Of a DNA stretch of 64,000 nucleotides, positions 16,615 through 25,933 are shown one piece after another. Location: assembly GCF_000936425.1 (NCBI RefSeq), contig NZ_AVFK01000028.1, positions 1-64,000 on the forward strand, given 5' to 3'. This stretch comes from Skermanella aerolata KACC 11604 (GTDB lineage: Bacteria; Pseudomonadota; Alphaproteobacteria; Azospirillales; Azospirillaceae). The stretch's first letter is position 1, and the number at the start of each line of letters is the position of its first letter. The notes under the pieces are model-generated. The model saw only the letters and a program-made list of their open reading frames with translations. It was not told where the DNA came from and did no database searches. Position numbers and translations under genes: made by a program.

Positions 16615-17553
16615 TCAGCGCCGGATCGCGACGAACATGGAGGCCATGTCGTAGCGTCGGCGGGTGACGAGGACGAGAACGGCGAGGCAGATGCCCAGCA
16701 AGGCCACGACGACGGTCGAAAGCGCCGCGGCGGTCGGGTATTTGAGCTGCTGCAAGGCCGAGTTGACCGAATTGCCGAGCAGATCGACGAAGCCGCCGCC
16801 CAGGAGCTGCGGTTCCACGAAGGCCGCCATCAGCGGGACCAGGGTGAAGACGATGCCGGCGACGATGCCCGGCAGAGCCATGGGAATGATGATGTTGAAC
16901 AGCGTCTGCGCCGGTCCGCCGCCGAGATCCTGGCTGGCCTGGATATAGTCGTCGTCGATCAGGGCGATGGACATGAAGATCGGGAAGACCATGGTCGGGA
17001 AGTGGGTGCCGAGCAGGCCGAAATGGACGGCGAATTCCGAATAGAGCAGCCAGTCGATCGGCGCGTCGGTGATGCCGAGCGACATGAGCGCTGTGTTCAC
17101 CGCGCCCGTCTGGCCCAGGATGGAGCGCCAGACGATGATGCGGGAGGCGGCGTCCAGGAAGAACGGGATGGTCAGGAGCGTGATGATCATCGCCTTGACC
17201 GTCTTGGAGCGGCAGCCCTTGGCGAGCCAGAGCGCGAAGGGAAAGGCCAGGACGAATTCGATGATCGTCATCGTGATGCCGATCCGCAGCGTCCTGACTG
17301 CCGCCATCCACCGGCCGGAATCGATCAGCGAGATCCAGGTATCCAGCGACGGCGTGTAGACCACCCGGTACGCCTTCACCTGAAGGAAGCTGAAGAGGAC
17401 GATGACGACCAGCGGCGCTATGACCAGGAACGACCAGGCCAGCAGGAAGGTCGGCACCGTCAGCCGCGACGGCTTCAACCCGTCGAGCAGGCGCTTGGCG
17501 AAGGGGCGGCGCTGGGGCAGGGCAGGGGAATCGGATCGGCTTTGCATCGTCAT
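16615..17553 (-). CDS. Polyamine-type ABC permease, PotB-like
   Basis: A 312-residue inner-membrane protein with about six segments. The ATPase-contact motif appears as QASQDLGGGPAQTLFNIIIP. The beginning TVPTFLLAWSFLVIAPLVVIVLFSF and the RIIVWRSILGQTGAVN segment are characteristic of the PotB/opine permease group. It lies between the substrate-binding gene and the PotC-like gene in a leftward operon ordered ATPase, receptor, permease, permease, aminotransferase. Confidence 0.9.
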   Translation of the reverse strand: MTMQSRSDSPALPQRRPFAKRLLDGLKPSRLTVPTFLLAWSFLVIAPLVVIVLFSFLQVKAYRVVYTPSLDTWISLIDSGRWMAAVRTLRIGITMTIIEFVLAFPFALWLAKGCRSKTVKAMIITLLTIPFFLDAASRIIVWRSILGQTGAVNTALMSLGITDAPIDWLLYSEFAVHFGLLGTHFPTMVFPIFMSIALIDDDYIQASQDLGGGPAQTLFNIIIPMALPGIVAGIVFTLVPLMAAFVEPQLLGGGFVDLLGNSVNSALQQLKYPTAAALSTVVVALLGICLAVLVLVTRRRYDMASMFVAIRR

Positions 17554-17680
17554 GGCGGCGGCCTCGAGCTGTGCCGGATCTGCGGGTTCCGGCCTGAGCG
17601 GGAAAGTGCGGGGACCGCGTCGTCCCCGCGCCGGTCTCCAAACTGGTCCCTATGGGGGTCCCCATACTGGTCCGTGTCGT

Positions 17681-18886
17681 TCACGCGTTGAGGAAGCGCT
17701 GCCACTCCTCTTCCATGACGTCAGCGTGCTCGGGCACCACCTTGCAGAAGAAGGGCTTCTGGAACTTGCGCCGGACCTTCTCCTCGGCCCATTTCAGGCC
17801 GTCGATGTCTTCCTTCGACCAGCCGTGGTCGATCGCGTACTGGACGCCGAGATCCATGTTGGGGCCAGCGTAGCCGCGCTCCTTGGCCTGGAACGCCCGG
17901 TATTCGCCGTCGAGGAAGTAGTTCAGCAGTTTGTAGATGTTGTCGACGTTGCCGCGATCCATCGCCGCCGCCGCGACGCAGGCGCCGTGACCCCACAGGT
18001 AATAGCCTTCCACGGTGAAGGCGTAGATCACGGAGTTGGGGCCGAGAGCGTTGTTGGCTTCCTTGGTCGCCGGCTCCCAGCAGTTGATCATGGCCACTTC
18101 CTTGTTGGACAGGAGCTGGACCTGTTCCTCGAAGGCCGTGAAGATCGTGCGGAACTGGCCGGCCCGCTTGCGCTCGACCAGATAATCGGCGACCTGGCGC
18201 GCCTGTTCGGCCGGCAGGTCCGCCGGATCTTCGACGGTGATGCGGCCGTGGTGCTTGAGGTAGTTGGCCGTCTCGGCCATCGATTGCAGCCAGCTCCGGT
18301 CGATCGCGACGCGGCCCTTGACGTTCTCGCCCTCGAAGAAGGTCGTCCAGGGCACTTCGTCCAGGCCGTTCGGGTTGGCGTCGATCGCCGCCGGGAAATA
18401 GCCGAAGGCGTCGCCGTTTCCGATCACCGGCACCGCGTACTGCTTGTCGTCGGCGCGCAGGAAACTCGACCGCTTCCAGGAGTCGGGTGTCCGTGCCCAA
18501 AGCTTCAGCTCGGGATGGTTCTCGTCGATCTCGGCATAGTAGCCTTCCGGACCGAGCAGGTCCTCCGTACCGCCGTCGAAGATGAAGACGTCGTGGGTCG
18601 AGGTCAGGTCGTTGCCCATGACGTCGCGCATGAAGACGCCGATGTCGGCGTTGGTCGGCGTGTAATCGACCTGGATGCCGATGGACTGGGTCACCCTCGA
18701 CCAGTCCTTGGGCTGCGCCGTCGTGACGCCATAGCCCTTGACCGGCAACCCCGCCGCCCAGGCCTGCTGGGACAGGCCCGGCAGCACGGACGCCGCCGCT
18801 CCGAGCGCGGTTACCGACAGGACGCTTTCCATGAAGCCGCGACGGGACATGGGGAGGCCATTGGCACCGATCTTGTCATGCTCCAT
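17681..18886 (-). CDS. Periplasmic substrate-binding protein of a polyamine-type ABC importer
   Basis: The chosen ATG 18886 has AAGGAG six bases before it; the longer TTG start at 18901 would place that ribosome-binding site inside the gene. The 401-residue protein has a Tat signal (SRRGFMESVLSVTALGAAAS, then AWA) and a PotD-like fold with NADIGVFMRDV, AVPVIGNGDAFGYF and ACVAAAAMDRGN. Tat export is common for this receptor class. The ligand cannot be deduced; genetic context suggests a small amine, lactam or related nitrogen compound. Confidence 0.88.
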   Translation of the reverse strand: MEHDKIGANGLPMSRRGFMESVLSVTALGAAASVLPGLSQQAWAAGLPVKGYGVTTAQPKDWSRVTQSIGIQVDYTPTNADIGVFMRDVMGNDLTSTHDVFIFDGGTEDLLGPEGYYAEIDENHPELKLWARTPDSWKRSSFLRADDKQYAVPVIGNGDAFGYFPAAIDANPNGLDEVPWTTFFEGENVKGRVAIDRSWLQSMAETANYLKHHGRITVEDPADLPAEQARQVADYLVERKRAGQFRTIFTAFEEQVQLLSNKEVAMINCWEPATKEANNALGPNSVIYAFTVEGYYLWGHGACVAAAAMDRGNVDNIYKLLNYFLDGEYRAFQAKERGYAGPNMDLGVQYAIDHGWSKEDIDGLKWAEEKVRRKFQKPFFCKVVPEHADVMEEEWQRFLNA

Positions 18887-18967
18887 TGTCATCTCCTTCA
18901 AGTTGCTCGGGCGGATGGTTGAGGGTTAGATCTGGGATAAGAGAGAATTCCTGGTGAGGGGCGCCGA

Positions 18968-20104
18968 CTAGAGGTCCATGACGATGCAGTCGTCCTTGTG
19001 CCACCAGACCCGTGACGGCTGGTCGGTGACGGCCGAGGCGTTCCAGATCCGCACCTTGATCGGTGCTATGTCCGTCGTGACCGTCCGGTCGAGATACTTG
19101 CCCTTGTAGATCGCACCGCCGGCGCCGCAGGGCAGGACGTTGTGGTCGGGGGCGGTGGGAGCGACGGGGCCGAGATGCAGGCGTTCGGCCCGGACGCCGA
19201 CCGCGACCTTGGCTCCGACCTTGGGAATGGAGCGGCCGGACCAGCGGCCCCTCAGCCGGCGTTCGCCGACTTGGACCTGAGCTTGCCCGCCGGAAAGCTC
19301 GATCAACTCGCCCTCGAAGCAGTTCTCGACGCCCATGAAGCGGGCGGCGAAGGCGCTGACCGGGCGGTCGAAGATGGCGGTGGGGGGACCTTCCTGGTCG
19401 ATTTTGCCCTTCCGCATCAGGATGATGCGGTCGCTCATGGTCAGCGCCTCTTCCTGGCTGTGCGTGATGTAGATGAAGGTCATGCCGAGCCGCTTCTGGA
19501 TTTCCAGCAGCTCGACCTGCATGTCGACCCGCAGCTTCTCGTCCAGCGCGCCAAGCGGTTCGTCCAGCAGCAGGATCGCCGGCTGCGGGACCAGTGCCCG
19601 GGCAAGCGCCACGCGCTGGCGCTGGCCGCCCGAGAGTTGGTGAATCCTGCGGTCGTACTTGTCCGCCAGTTGGACCAGTTCCAGTGCGTTCCGGGCGCGC
19701 GTCCGGCGCTCCGCGACGGGCACGCCGCGCATCTTGAGGCCGTATTCGACGTTCTCCCCGACCGTCAGGTGCGGGAACAGGGCGTAGTTCTGGAAGACAG
19801 TCGTGCAATCGCGCTGGAACGCCGGGACCTCGCTGACATCGACGCCGCCCAGGCGCAGCGCCCCGATCCTGTAGGGCTTCTCCAGTCCGGAAATTAGCCG
19901 GAGCAGCGTGGTCTTGCCGGAGCCGCTTTCGCCCAGGATCGTGAGGAACTCGCCGGGAGCCGCCCTGACCGTGACGTTGTCGAGCGCCACGACCCCGTCA
20001 TAGGCATGCGTCGCGTCGATGACCTCCAGGATCGGCTGGGCCGGCTTCGTTCCAGCATCCCGGGCCGGTGCGGACGATGGACGGGTGATCGGATCAGTCA
20101 ACAT
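18968..20104 (-). CDS. ABC transporter ATPase, PotA-like
   Basis: The ATG at 20104 is preferred (GGTGAGG upstream; family members begin near here), giving 378 residues. Walker A GESGSGKTT, signature LSGGQRQRVALARAL, Walker B ILLLDEPLGALDEKL and the H-loop YITHSQEEA are intact. A TOBE regulatory domain follows from about 275 to the end. The upstream region has two perfect TGTGATCACA palindromes, one 46 bases before the start, making this the first gene of the importer-aminotransferase operon. Confidence 0.9.
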   Translation of the reverse strand: MLTDPITRPSSAPARDAGTKPAQPILEVIDATHAYDGVVALDNVTVRAAPGEFLTILGESGSGKTTLLRLISGLEKPYRIGALRLGGVDVSEVPAFQRDCTTVFQNYALFPHLTVGENVEYGLKMRGVPVAERRTRARNALELVQLADKYDRRIHQLSGGQRQRVALARALVPQPAILLLDEPLGALDEKLRVDMQVELLEIQKRLGMTFIYITHSQEEALTMSDRIILMRKGKIDQEGPPTAIFDRPVSAFAARFMGVENCFEGELIELSGGQAQVQVGERRLRGRWSGRSIPKVGAKVAVGVRAERLHLGPVAPTAPDHNVLPCGAGGAIYKGKYLDRTVTTDIAPIKVRIWNASAVTDQPSRVWWHKDDCIVMDL

Positions 20105-20148
20105 GGGCACCTCACCAGCAGATTTGCGATCCAGGTACTCGTCAGCAC

Positions 20149-20160
20149 CTGTGATCACAG
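20149..20160. promoter_or_regulatory. Candidate GntR operator CTGTGATCACAG
   Basis: A perfect 12-bp palindrome 45 bases upstream of the PotA-like start. The same core TGTGATCACA recurs at 20251-20260 and 21960-21969. Compact palindromes of this size fit FCD-GntR dimers. A CRP site would require six bases between TGTGA and TCACA, which are absent here. Confidence 0.55.
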
Positions 20161-20250
20161 CTAGCAAGCAATGTGCCACTATGGCCTAGGCCGAATTCAG
20201 CACTTAAACCCCTGAACTGGCGGTTCGGCAGATATCGGTCCAGACCTGAT

Positions 20251-20260
20251 TGTGATCACA
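20251..20260. promoter_or_regulatory. Candidate GntR operator TGTGATCACA, second copy
   Basis: A perfect 10-bp palindrome between the end of the groEL-like gene and the PotA-like gene, 101 bases from the copy at 20149-20160 (centre to centre), a spacing near ten helical turns that would allow cooperative or looped binding. Confidence 0.5.
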
Positions 20261-20293
20261 GATTACGCATGCGGCGGAAATTTCATCGCTGTT

Positions 20294-21871
20294 TTAGGCA
20301 CATTCTGCGACAGATGCGCCCACCCCGGACAGTCTGGCGCCTGCCGAGACACCTGTTCTTAAGGCCGTAATCAAAATATCGGCGGCCTCGAACAGCTCTT
20401 CGCCCGGAACGAAGCTGCGCCGCACGACGTCGAAGCCATGGTCGGTGCCATCCTCGGCCAGCCGATGGGCTACGGCCCGTCCATCCAGACCGGCATTGGC
20501 CGTGATGGCTTCGGTCGGCGCCTGCAACGCTTCCTGAAAGACGCGATCGACCAGACGGCCGATCAGGCCCGGCGGCAGGACAGCCCGCGCGCGCTGGGCG
20601 GCATGGAGCAGGGCGGCGCTGCCGCCGGGCAGCACGCCGCCCGACGCCGCCCGGATCGCCGCCGATGCGGCAGTCGCCCGCTCCGCCCGCTGGCGGATTT
20701 CCAGCGGCGTCCGTCCGCCGACATGCAGCTTGGCGACCCCGGCCGACAGCCGGGCGAGACGGCGGCAATGCTGTTCCCGGTCGAAGCTGAGATACCGCGC
20801 GCGTTCGATATCGTGGCGGATCGACTGGCAGCGGACCCGGACGGCTTCGGGATCGCCGGCGCCGCCGGTTATGGTCACGCCCTTGCCGGAGACGCGGACG
20901 CTGCGGGCGCGGCCCAGCATCGCCGGGCGAAGCCGGTCCAGGCTGGCGCCGAGTTCGTCCGCGATCACCGTGGCTCCCGTGGCGGCGGCGATGTCTTCCA
21001 GCATCGGCATGCGCCACGGCCCGGCCCCCGGCGCCTGCACGGCGGCGACTTTCAGACCCGAGCGCTCCTTGTTGAGGATCAGCGTGGCGAGCGCTTCGCC
21101 GCCGACCCCGCCGGCACAAATCACCAGCCCCCGCCCGGCTTTCGCCATCATCTCCAGCACCGGCAGCAGGGGTTTAAGCGCCTCGATCCGGCCGTGGTGC
21201 AGCAGGATCAGGGCATCGTCGATCTCAGCGCCGCGACCCTCCGGATCGGTCGCGAAATGCGGCGACAGCCAGCCCTCGTCGAAGTGGAGGCCGGACTGGA
21301 TGTCCAGGTGATCCTCGGCTCCCTGGCCCTCCTGGACGATGACGACGCCGCTTTCGCCGACCTTGCGATGCGCCTCCGCCGCCAGCGTGCCGACCACGAT
21401 GTCGCCGCCGGCGGCCCGGATCGCCAGCCCGAGCAGGTCGCCGTCCCCGGCGGGCGGACGGGCAAGCGAGCGAAGCTCGGCCGCGACCGCCTCGCCATGG
21501 GCGCATAGGGCTGGTTCCAGCTCGACGGGCGAGACGCCGGATCGAAGCGCCTGGATGCCGCCTTTCATGACGGCGCGGGCGATCAGGATCGCCGTGCTGG
21601 TGCCGTCGCCGACCTTGTCGCTGGTCCGCCAGGCGACGTCGCGCATTGCCGATATGCCGGCCCTGTAGCCGGGCTCGTCCAGTTCGACCTCCTGGGCGAC
21701 GGCGTAGCCGCCCCGCAGCATGATCGGCGCGGTGTGGGTCCGTCCGGTCAGCACGGCCCGGCCGGCCGGCCCGATGGTGGCGCTGACCAGGTCCGCCACG
21801 AGGTCGACCCCATGCATCAGCGGCCCCAGTGCCGCACCGTTCAACCGCACGATCCGCGCTGTCATGTCCAT
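20294..21871 (-). CDS. Divergent GroEL-family chaperonin lacking two catalytic aspartates
   Basis: The 525-residue protein aligns with GroEL from end to end without large gaps (TIGPAGRAVL, VGDGTSTAIL, SGLHFDEGWLSPHFATDP, GVGGEALATLILN, GGVAKLHVGG), so it is a full group I chaperonin subunit. Against E. coli GroEL, Asp87 is kept (Asp89 here), but Asp52 is Gly54 (LRGGYAV) and Asp398 is Ala401 (RATAASAA). Both are needed for normal ATP hydrolysis. The GGM tail is replaced by GASVAECA, and no groES is adjacent. Numbering is from 21871; ATG 21865, seven bases after GAGG, may be the true start. It shares operators and promoter region with hyuA, suggesting a dedicated folding or assembly helper. Confidence 0.88.
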   Translation of the reverse strand: MDMTARIVRLNGAALGPLMHGVDLVADLVSATIGPAGRAVLTGRTHTAPIMLRGGYAVAQEVELDEPGYRAGISAMRDVAWRTSDKVGDGTSTAILIARAVMKGGIQALRSGVSPVELEPALCAHGEAVAAELRSLARPPAGDGDLLGLAIRAAGGDIVVGTLAAEAHRKVGESGVVIVQEGQGAEDHLDIQSGLHFDEGWLSPHFATDPEGRGAEIDDALILLHHGRIEALKPLLPVLEMMAKAGRGLVICAGGVGGEALATLILNKERSGLKVAAVQAPGAGPWRMPMLEDIAAATGATVIADELGASLDRLRPAMLGRARSVRVSGKGVTITGGAGDPEAVRVRCQSIRHDIERARYLSFDREQHCRRLARLSAGVAKLHVGGRTPLEIRQRAERATAASAAIRAASGGVLPGGSAALLHAAQRARAVLPPGLIGRLVDRVFQEALQAPTEAITANAGLDGRAVAHRLAEDGTDHGFDVVRRSFVPGEELFEAADILITALRTGVSAGARLSGVGASVAECA

Positions 21872-21959
21872 GCCTCGAAAGTGAAGGGAGGGGAGGGTGG
21901 TGCGCCCTCGGGCGGTGCAAGGCCTGTACCAAACATCCGGGCTGGCATGGGATTTGCCT

Positions 21960-21993
21960 TGTGATCACAGATAAGCGGAGAAATGTGATCTCA
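21960..21993. promoter_or_regulatory. Candidate GntR operator pair between chaperonin and hyuA genes
   Basis: TGTGATCACA (21960-21969, perfect) and TGTGATCTCA (21984-21993, one changed half-site) are 24 bases apart in the 169-base divergent promoter. The same palindrome is found before the PotA-like operon, so one regulator, probably the GntR at 13493, may control both arms. Confidence 0.55.
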
Positions 21994-22040
21994 ATCCGCG
22001 CTGCTCTCCGCTCCATCATCCAGGCAAGGGAACAGGGAAA

Positions 22041-24104
22041 ATGCGACTGGCATGCGATACCGGCGGGACCTTCACCGACTTGGTCGTCGAGGACGGCAAC
22101 GAAATCCGCCTGTTCAAGGCATCGACTACGCCCGACGATCCGGTGCGCGGCGTGCTCAATGCGTTGGCACTCGCCGCCGAGCATTACGGCGAAGAGCAGC
22201 GCAGCTTCCTCGGCAAGGCCGAGATGTTCATCCACGGCACGACGCGTGCGATCAACGCCATCCTGACCGGGAACACAGCCAGGACGGCGTTCCTGACCAC
22301 CGAGGGGCATCCCGACGTGCTGGTGATCCGCGAGGGCGGGCGGATCGAACCGTTCAATTTCACCGTGCCCTATCCCGAACCCTACGTGCCGCGCCGCCTC
22401 ACCTTCGAGGTCCCGGAGCGGATCGAAGCCAACGGCACGGTCAGGAAGCCGCTGGACGAAGCGGCGGTCATCGCCATCGCCGAGAAGCTGAAGGCGCTCA
22501 AGGTGGAAGCGGTCGGCGTCTGCCTGCTGTGGTCGATCGTCAACGGGGAGCATGAGAAGCGGGTCGGAGACCTGCTCGCCAAGCACCTGCCCGGCGTGCC
22601 GGTGACGCTCTCGCACGAACTCAATCCCACTCTCCGCGAGTACCGGCGCGCTTCCGCGACGGTGATCGACGCCTCCCTGAAGCCGCTGATGTTCCAGTAT
22701 CTCGACAGCCTGACGAACCGGCTGCGCGAAGCCGGCTTCACCGGCCGGACGCTGATGGTCACCTCGGGCGGCGGCATCATGGATGCCGAAGCCGTAGCCC
22801 GCGCCCCGATCCATTCGATCAATTCCGGTCCCGCCATGGCGCCTGTGGCCGGCCGCTACTATTCCGACCGCGACTTCGACGGACTGGCCGCCATCGTCGC
22901 CGATACCGGCGGCACCACCTACGACGTCAGCCTCGTGCGCGACGGACGGATTCCCTGGACGCGCGAGACCTGGATCGGCCAGCGCTTCCGGGGCCACATG
23001 ACGGGCTTCCCGTCGGTCGACGTCAAGAGCATCGGCGCCGGCGGCGGCTCGATCGCCTGGGTCGACGACGGCGGCCTGCTGCGCGTCGGTCCGCAAAGCG
23101 CCGGCTCGACCCCCGGTCCGGTTTCCTACGGCAAGGGCGGCGCCGAGCCGACCGTGACCGACTGCTCGCTGATCCTGGGTTACATCGACCCCGACTTCTT
23201 CCTGGGCGGAACGATGGTGCTCGACCGTGCCGCCGCCGCGACGGCGCTGAAGACCAAGGTCGCCGACAAGCTCGGTCTGTCGGTCGAGGAAGCCGCTGCC
23301 GCCGTCTTCACCCTCGCGACCGAGAAGATGGTCGGAGCCATCGACGAGATCACCGTCAACCAGGGCATCGATCCCGCGACCGCCGTCCTGATCGGCGGCG
23401 GCGGCGCTGCCGGACTGAACGCTGTTGCGGTCGGCCGCCGGCTCGGTTGCGCCGGGGTGCTCATCCCCGAAGCGGGTTCGGTCCTATCCGCAGCCGGAGC
23501 CCTGATGTCCGACGTCTCATCGGACTATGCCCAGATGTTGTTCACGACCAGCCGCCGTTTTGCCTTCGACGAGGTCAACGGCGTCCTGGCGGGCCTGGAG
23601 GAACGCTGCCGCGTCTTTGCCCAGGGGCCGGGCGCCGGCGCTCTCAAGGTCACGGTGGAGTTCTCGGTCGAAGCGCGCTATGCGCACCAGATCTGGGAGA
23701 TCGAGGTGCCGATGGCGTCGGGCCGCCTCGACAGTCCCGCCGATCTCGAAGCCTTGAAGCAGGCGTTCCACGATACCCATCAGTCGATCTTCGAGATCAA
23801 CGATCCCGGTTCCGACATCGAATTCGTCACATGGCGCGCCAAGGTGCAGTGCCAGCTCCGCGAAGGCGGCACCGGGCAGTTGCCGATCCAGAAGGCAGAC
23901 GGTGCGGCACTTGAGCGGCGTGACATCTATTTCAGCCGGACCGGATGGGTCGATGCCGAAGTCGTCCGCTTCGAAAGCATGCCGTCCGGCGCTCCGGTCG
24001 CCGGTCCCGCGATCATCGAATCGTCCTTCACCACCGTCGTCGTCGATCCCGACACCAACGCCGTGCGCACCCAGGGCGGCGGTCTGCGGATCACCTTTCA
24101 ATAA
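22041..24104 (+). CDS. hyuA: Hydantoinase A/acetone carboxylase beta-type ATPase subunit (second copy)
   Basis: The 687-residue protein begins MRLACDTGGTFTDLVV, the ASKHA phosphate loop with one Ile-Gly pair altered to Cys-Asp, and continues with IHGTTRAINAIL, ADTGGTTYDVSLV, SIGAGGGSIAWVD and the C-terminal HQIWEIEVPM. It differs strongly from the copy at 11199, indicating a different substrate rather than recent duplication. AGGGAAA precedes its ATG. It leads a rightward operon with two HyuB genes and is divergent from the chaperonin gene. Confidence 0.9.
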   Translation: MRLACDTGGTFTDLVVEDGNEIRLFKASTTPDDPVRGVLNALALAAEHYGEEQRSFLGKAEMFIHGTTRAINAILTGNTARTAFLTTEGHPDVLVIREGGRIEPFNFTVPYPEPYVPRRLTFEVPERIEANGTVRKPLDEAAVIAIAEKLKALKVEAVGVCLLWSIVNGEHEKRVGDLLAKHLPGVPVTLSHELNPTLREYRRASATVIDASLKPLMFQYLDSLTNRLREAGFTGRTLMVTSGGGIMDAEAVARAPIHSINSGPAMAPVAGRYYSDRDFDGLAAIVADTGGTTYDVSLVRDGRIPWTRETWIGQRFRGHMTGFPSVDVKSIGAGGGSIAWVDDGGLLRVGPQSAGSTPGPVSYGKGGAEPTVTDCSLILGYIDPDFFLGGTMVLDRAAAATALKTKVADKLGLSVEEAAAAVFTLATEKMVGAIDEITVNQGIDPATAVLIGGGGAAGLNAVAVGRRLGCAGVLIPEAGSVLSAAGALMSDVSSDYAQMLFTTSRRFAFDEVNGVLAGLEERCRVFAQGPGAGALKVTVEFSVEARYAHQIWEIEVPMASGRLDSPADLEALKQAFHDTHQSIFEINDPGSDIEFVTWRAKVQCQLREGGTGQLPIQKADGAALERRDIYFSRTGWVDAEVVRFESMPSGAPVAGPAIIESSFTTVVVDPDTNAVRTQGGGLRITFQ

Positions 24105-24113
24105 GGAGCTGGC

Positions 24114-25916
24114 ATGCACGGCCAAAGCCCGCCGCGCCGCGACGGCGTAAAGACCGCGATCCTCGCCAGCCGGTTCGAGAGCATCGCGCGGAAGATGCAG
24201 AACACGCTGTTCCGCACCGCCCGCTCCGGCATCCTCAATACGGCGCACGACTTTTCCTGCGTCATCCTCACCGCCGACTGCCGCCTGCTGGCGGCGGCCG
24301 AAAGCCTGCCGAGCCACACGCTGGTCGGTCCCGACATCATGTGCAGGACGGTCAAGGACTACCATCCGCACCTGAAGGCGGGTGACTGCTTCCTGCACAA
24401 CAGCCCGTACGAGGGCAACAGCCACGCGGCCGATCATTGCCTGATCGCACCGGTGGTCGACGACCAGGGTGTCCTGCGCTTCTTCGTACTGGCCAAGGCG
24501 CATCAGGCCGATTGTGGCAACTCGCGTCCGACGACCTATCTCGGCGACGTCGCCGATCTGTACGAAGAGGGCGCCCTGATCTTCTCGGCGGCCCGGGTAC
24601 AGACCGCCTACAAGGACAACCAGGACATCATCCGCATGTGCAGGGCACGCATCCGCGTACCCGAACAGTGGTGGGGCGACTATCTGGCGACCCTGGGATC
24701 GGTGCGGATCGGCGAACGCGAACTGCTGGAACTCGGACGGAGCTTCGGCTGGGGAGAGCTGGAGACCTATGCGGAAGCATGGTTCGACTACTCCGAGGAA
24801 AAGATGGCGGAAGCCATCTCAAGGTTGCCGAGCGGCCGCCGCGTCCTGGAAAGCGCCCATGATCCTTTTCCCGGCGTGCCGGTGGGCATCCCGGTCCGGG
24901 TCGACGTCGTGATCGATGCCGAGGCCGGGCGGATCGGTGTCGATCTGACCGATAACCCGGACTGCCAGCCCTGCGGCCTCAATCTCACCGAGGGCACCTC
25001 GATGAGTGCCGCCATGGTGGCGATCTACAACGGCCTGATCGACCACACCGTACCCGTCAACGCCGGCAGCTTCCGGCGGATCGACGTCAAGGTGCGGGAG
25101 AACTGCTGCGTCGGCATCCCGAAGCATCCTTTCTCCTGCTCGGTCGCTACCACCAACCTGGCCGACCGTGTTTCCAACCCGGTCCAGCGGGCGATAGCGG
25201 AAATAGCGCCCGGCTTCGGCATGGCCGAGACCGGGCCGATCCAGCCGCCCGGCATGGGCGTCATATCCGGCCTTGATCCGCGCAACGAGAACGAACCGTT
25301 CGTCAACCAGATCCATGTCGCCGTCACCGGTGGCGCCGGCACTCCCGTGACGGACGGTTTCCTGTCGATCATCCACGCCGGCAATGCCGGGATGTGCCGG
25401 ATCGATTGCATCGAGGTGGACGAACTGCATCACCCGATCATCATCAAGAGCCGCTGCCTCGTTCCCGATACCGAAGGGGCGGGCAGCTTCCGCGGCGCTC
25501 CCTCCGCCCGCGCGGAATTCGGGCCGGCGGAGGATTGTACGCTTAAGGTGCTCTATACCGCCGACGGCACGATAACGCCGGCCTTGGGGGCACGGGGCGG
25601 CACCGCTGGCGGCAAGTCGCGCGCGCAGAAGCGCGAGCGGGACGGCAGCCTTACCGATCTGCCGCCCTGCCACGGCGCCGTCCTCGAACCCGGCGAGTGG
25701 ATCGTGTCCTATTCGTCCGGTGGCGGCGGTTACGGCGCTCCGTTACGGCGAGACCCCGAGCGCGTGCTGCACGACCTGCGCGAGGGCTGGATCACGCCGG
25801 AACGGGCACGGTCCATCTATGGGCTGGTGACGACCGGTGCCGCCGACGACGATTCACTCGGCATCGACCGCGCCGCGACCGAAGCGCTGCGCATGACCCT
25901 GACGACTTCCACCTGA
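24114..25916 (+). CDS. hyuB: Hydantoinase B/carboxylase alpha-type subunit (second copy)
   Basis: A 600-residue HyuB-family protein beginning nine bases after hyuA (AAGGAG before ATG). Family landmarks include RKMQNTLFRTARSGILNTAH, GDCFLHNSPYEGNSHAADH, NAGSFRRIDVKV, the Gly-rich tail YSSGGGGYGAPL and GWITPERARSIYGLV. It is roughly 80% identical over long stretches to the next gene, so the two are a tandem duplication with both copies intact. It is only distantly similar to the HyuB at 9482. Confidence 0.9.
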   Translation: MHGQSPPRRDGVKTAILASRFESIARKMQNTLFRTARSGILNTAHDFSCVILTADCRLLAAAESLPSHTLVGPDIMCRTVKDYHPHLKAGDCFLHNSPYEGNSHAADHCLIAPVVDDQGVLRFFVLAKAHQADCGNSRPTTYLGDVADLYEEGALIFSAARVQTAYKDNQDIIRMCRARIRVPEQWWGDYLATLGSVRIGERELLELGRSFGWGELETYAEAWFDYSEEKMAEAISRLPSGRRVLESAHDPFPGVPVGIPVRVDVVIDAEAGRIGVDLTDNPDCQPCGLNLTEGTSMSAAMVAIYNGLIDHTVPVNAGSFRRIDVKVRENCCVGIPKHPFSCSVATTNLADRVSNPVQRAIAEIAPGFGMAETGPIQPPGMGVISGLDPRNENEPFVNQIHVAVTGGAGTPVTDGFLSIIHAGNAGMCRIDCIEVDELHHPIIIKSRCLVPDTEGAGSFRGAPSARAEFGPAEDCTLKVLYTADGTITPALGARGGTAGGKSRAQKRERDGSLTDLPPCHGAVLEPGEWIVSYSSGGGGYGAPLRRDPERVLHDLREGWITPERARSIYGLVTTGAADDDSLGIDRAATEALRMTLTTST

Positions 25917-25933
25917 ATAGGGAGGCTCCACCG

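Noticed and set aside
20149-21993. TGTGATCACA as CRP sites
   Set aside because: CRP-type sites need six bases between TGTGA and TCACA; here the half-sites are directly joined.
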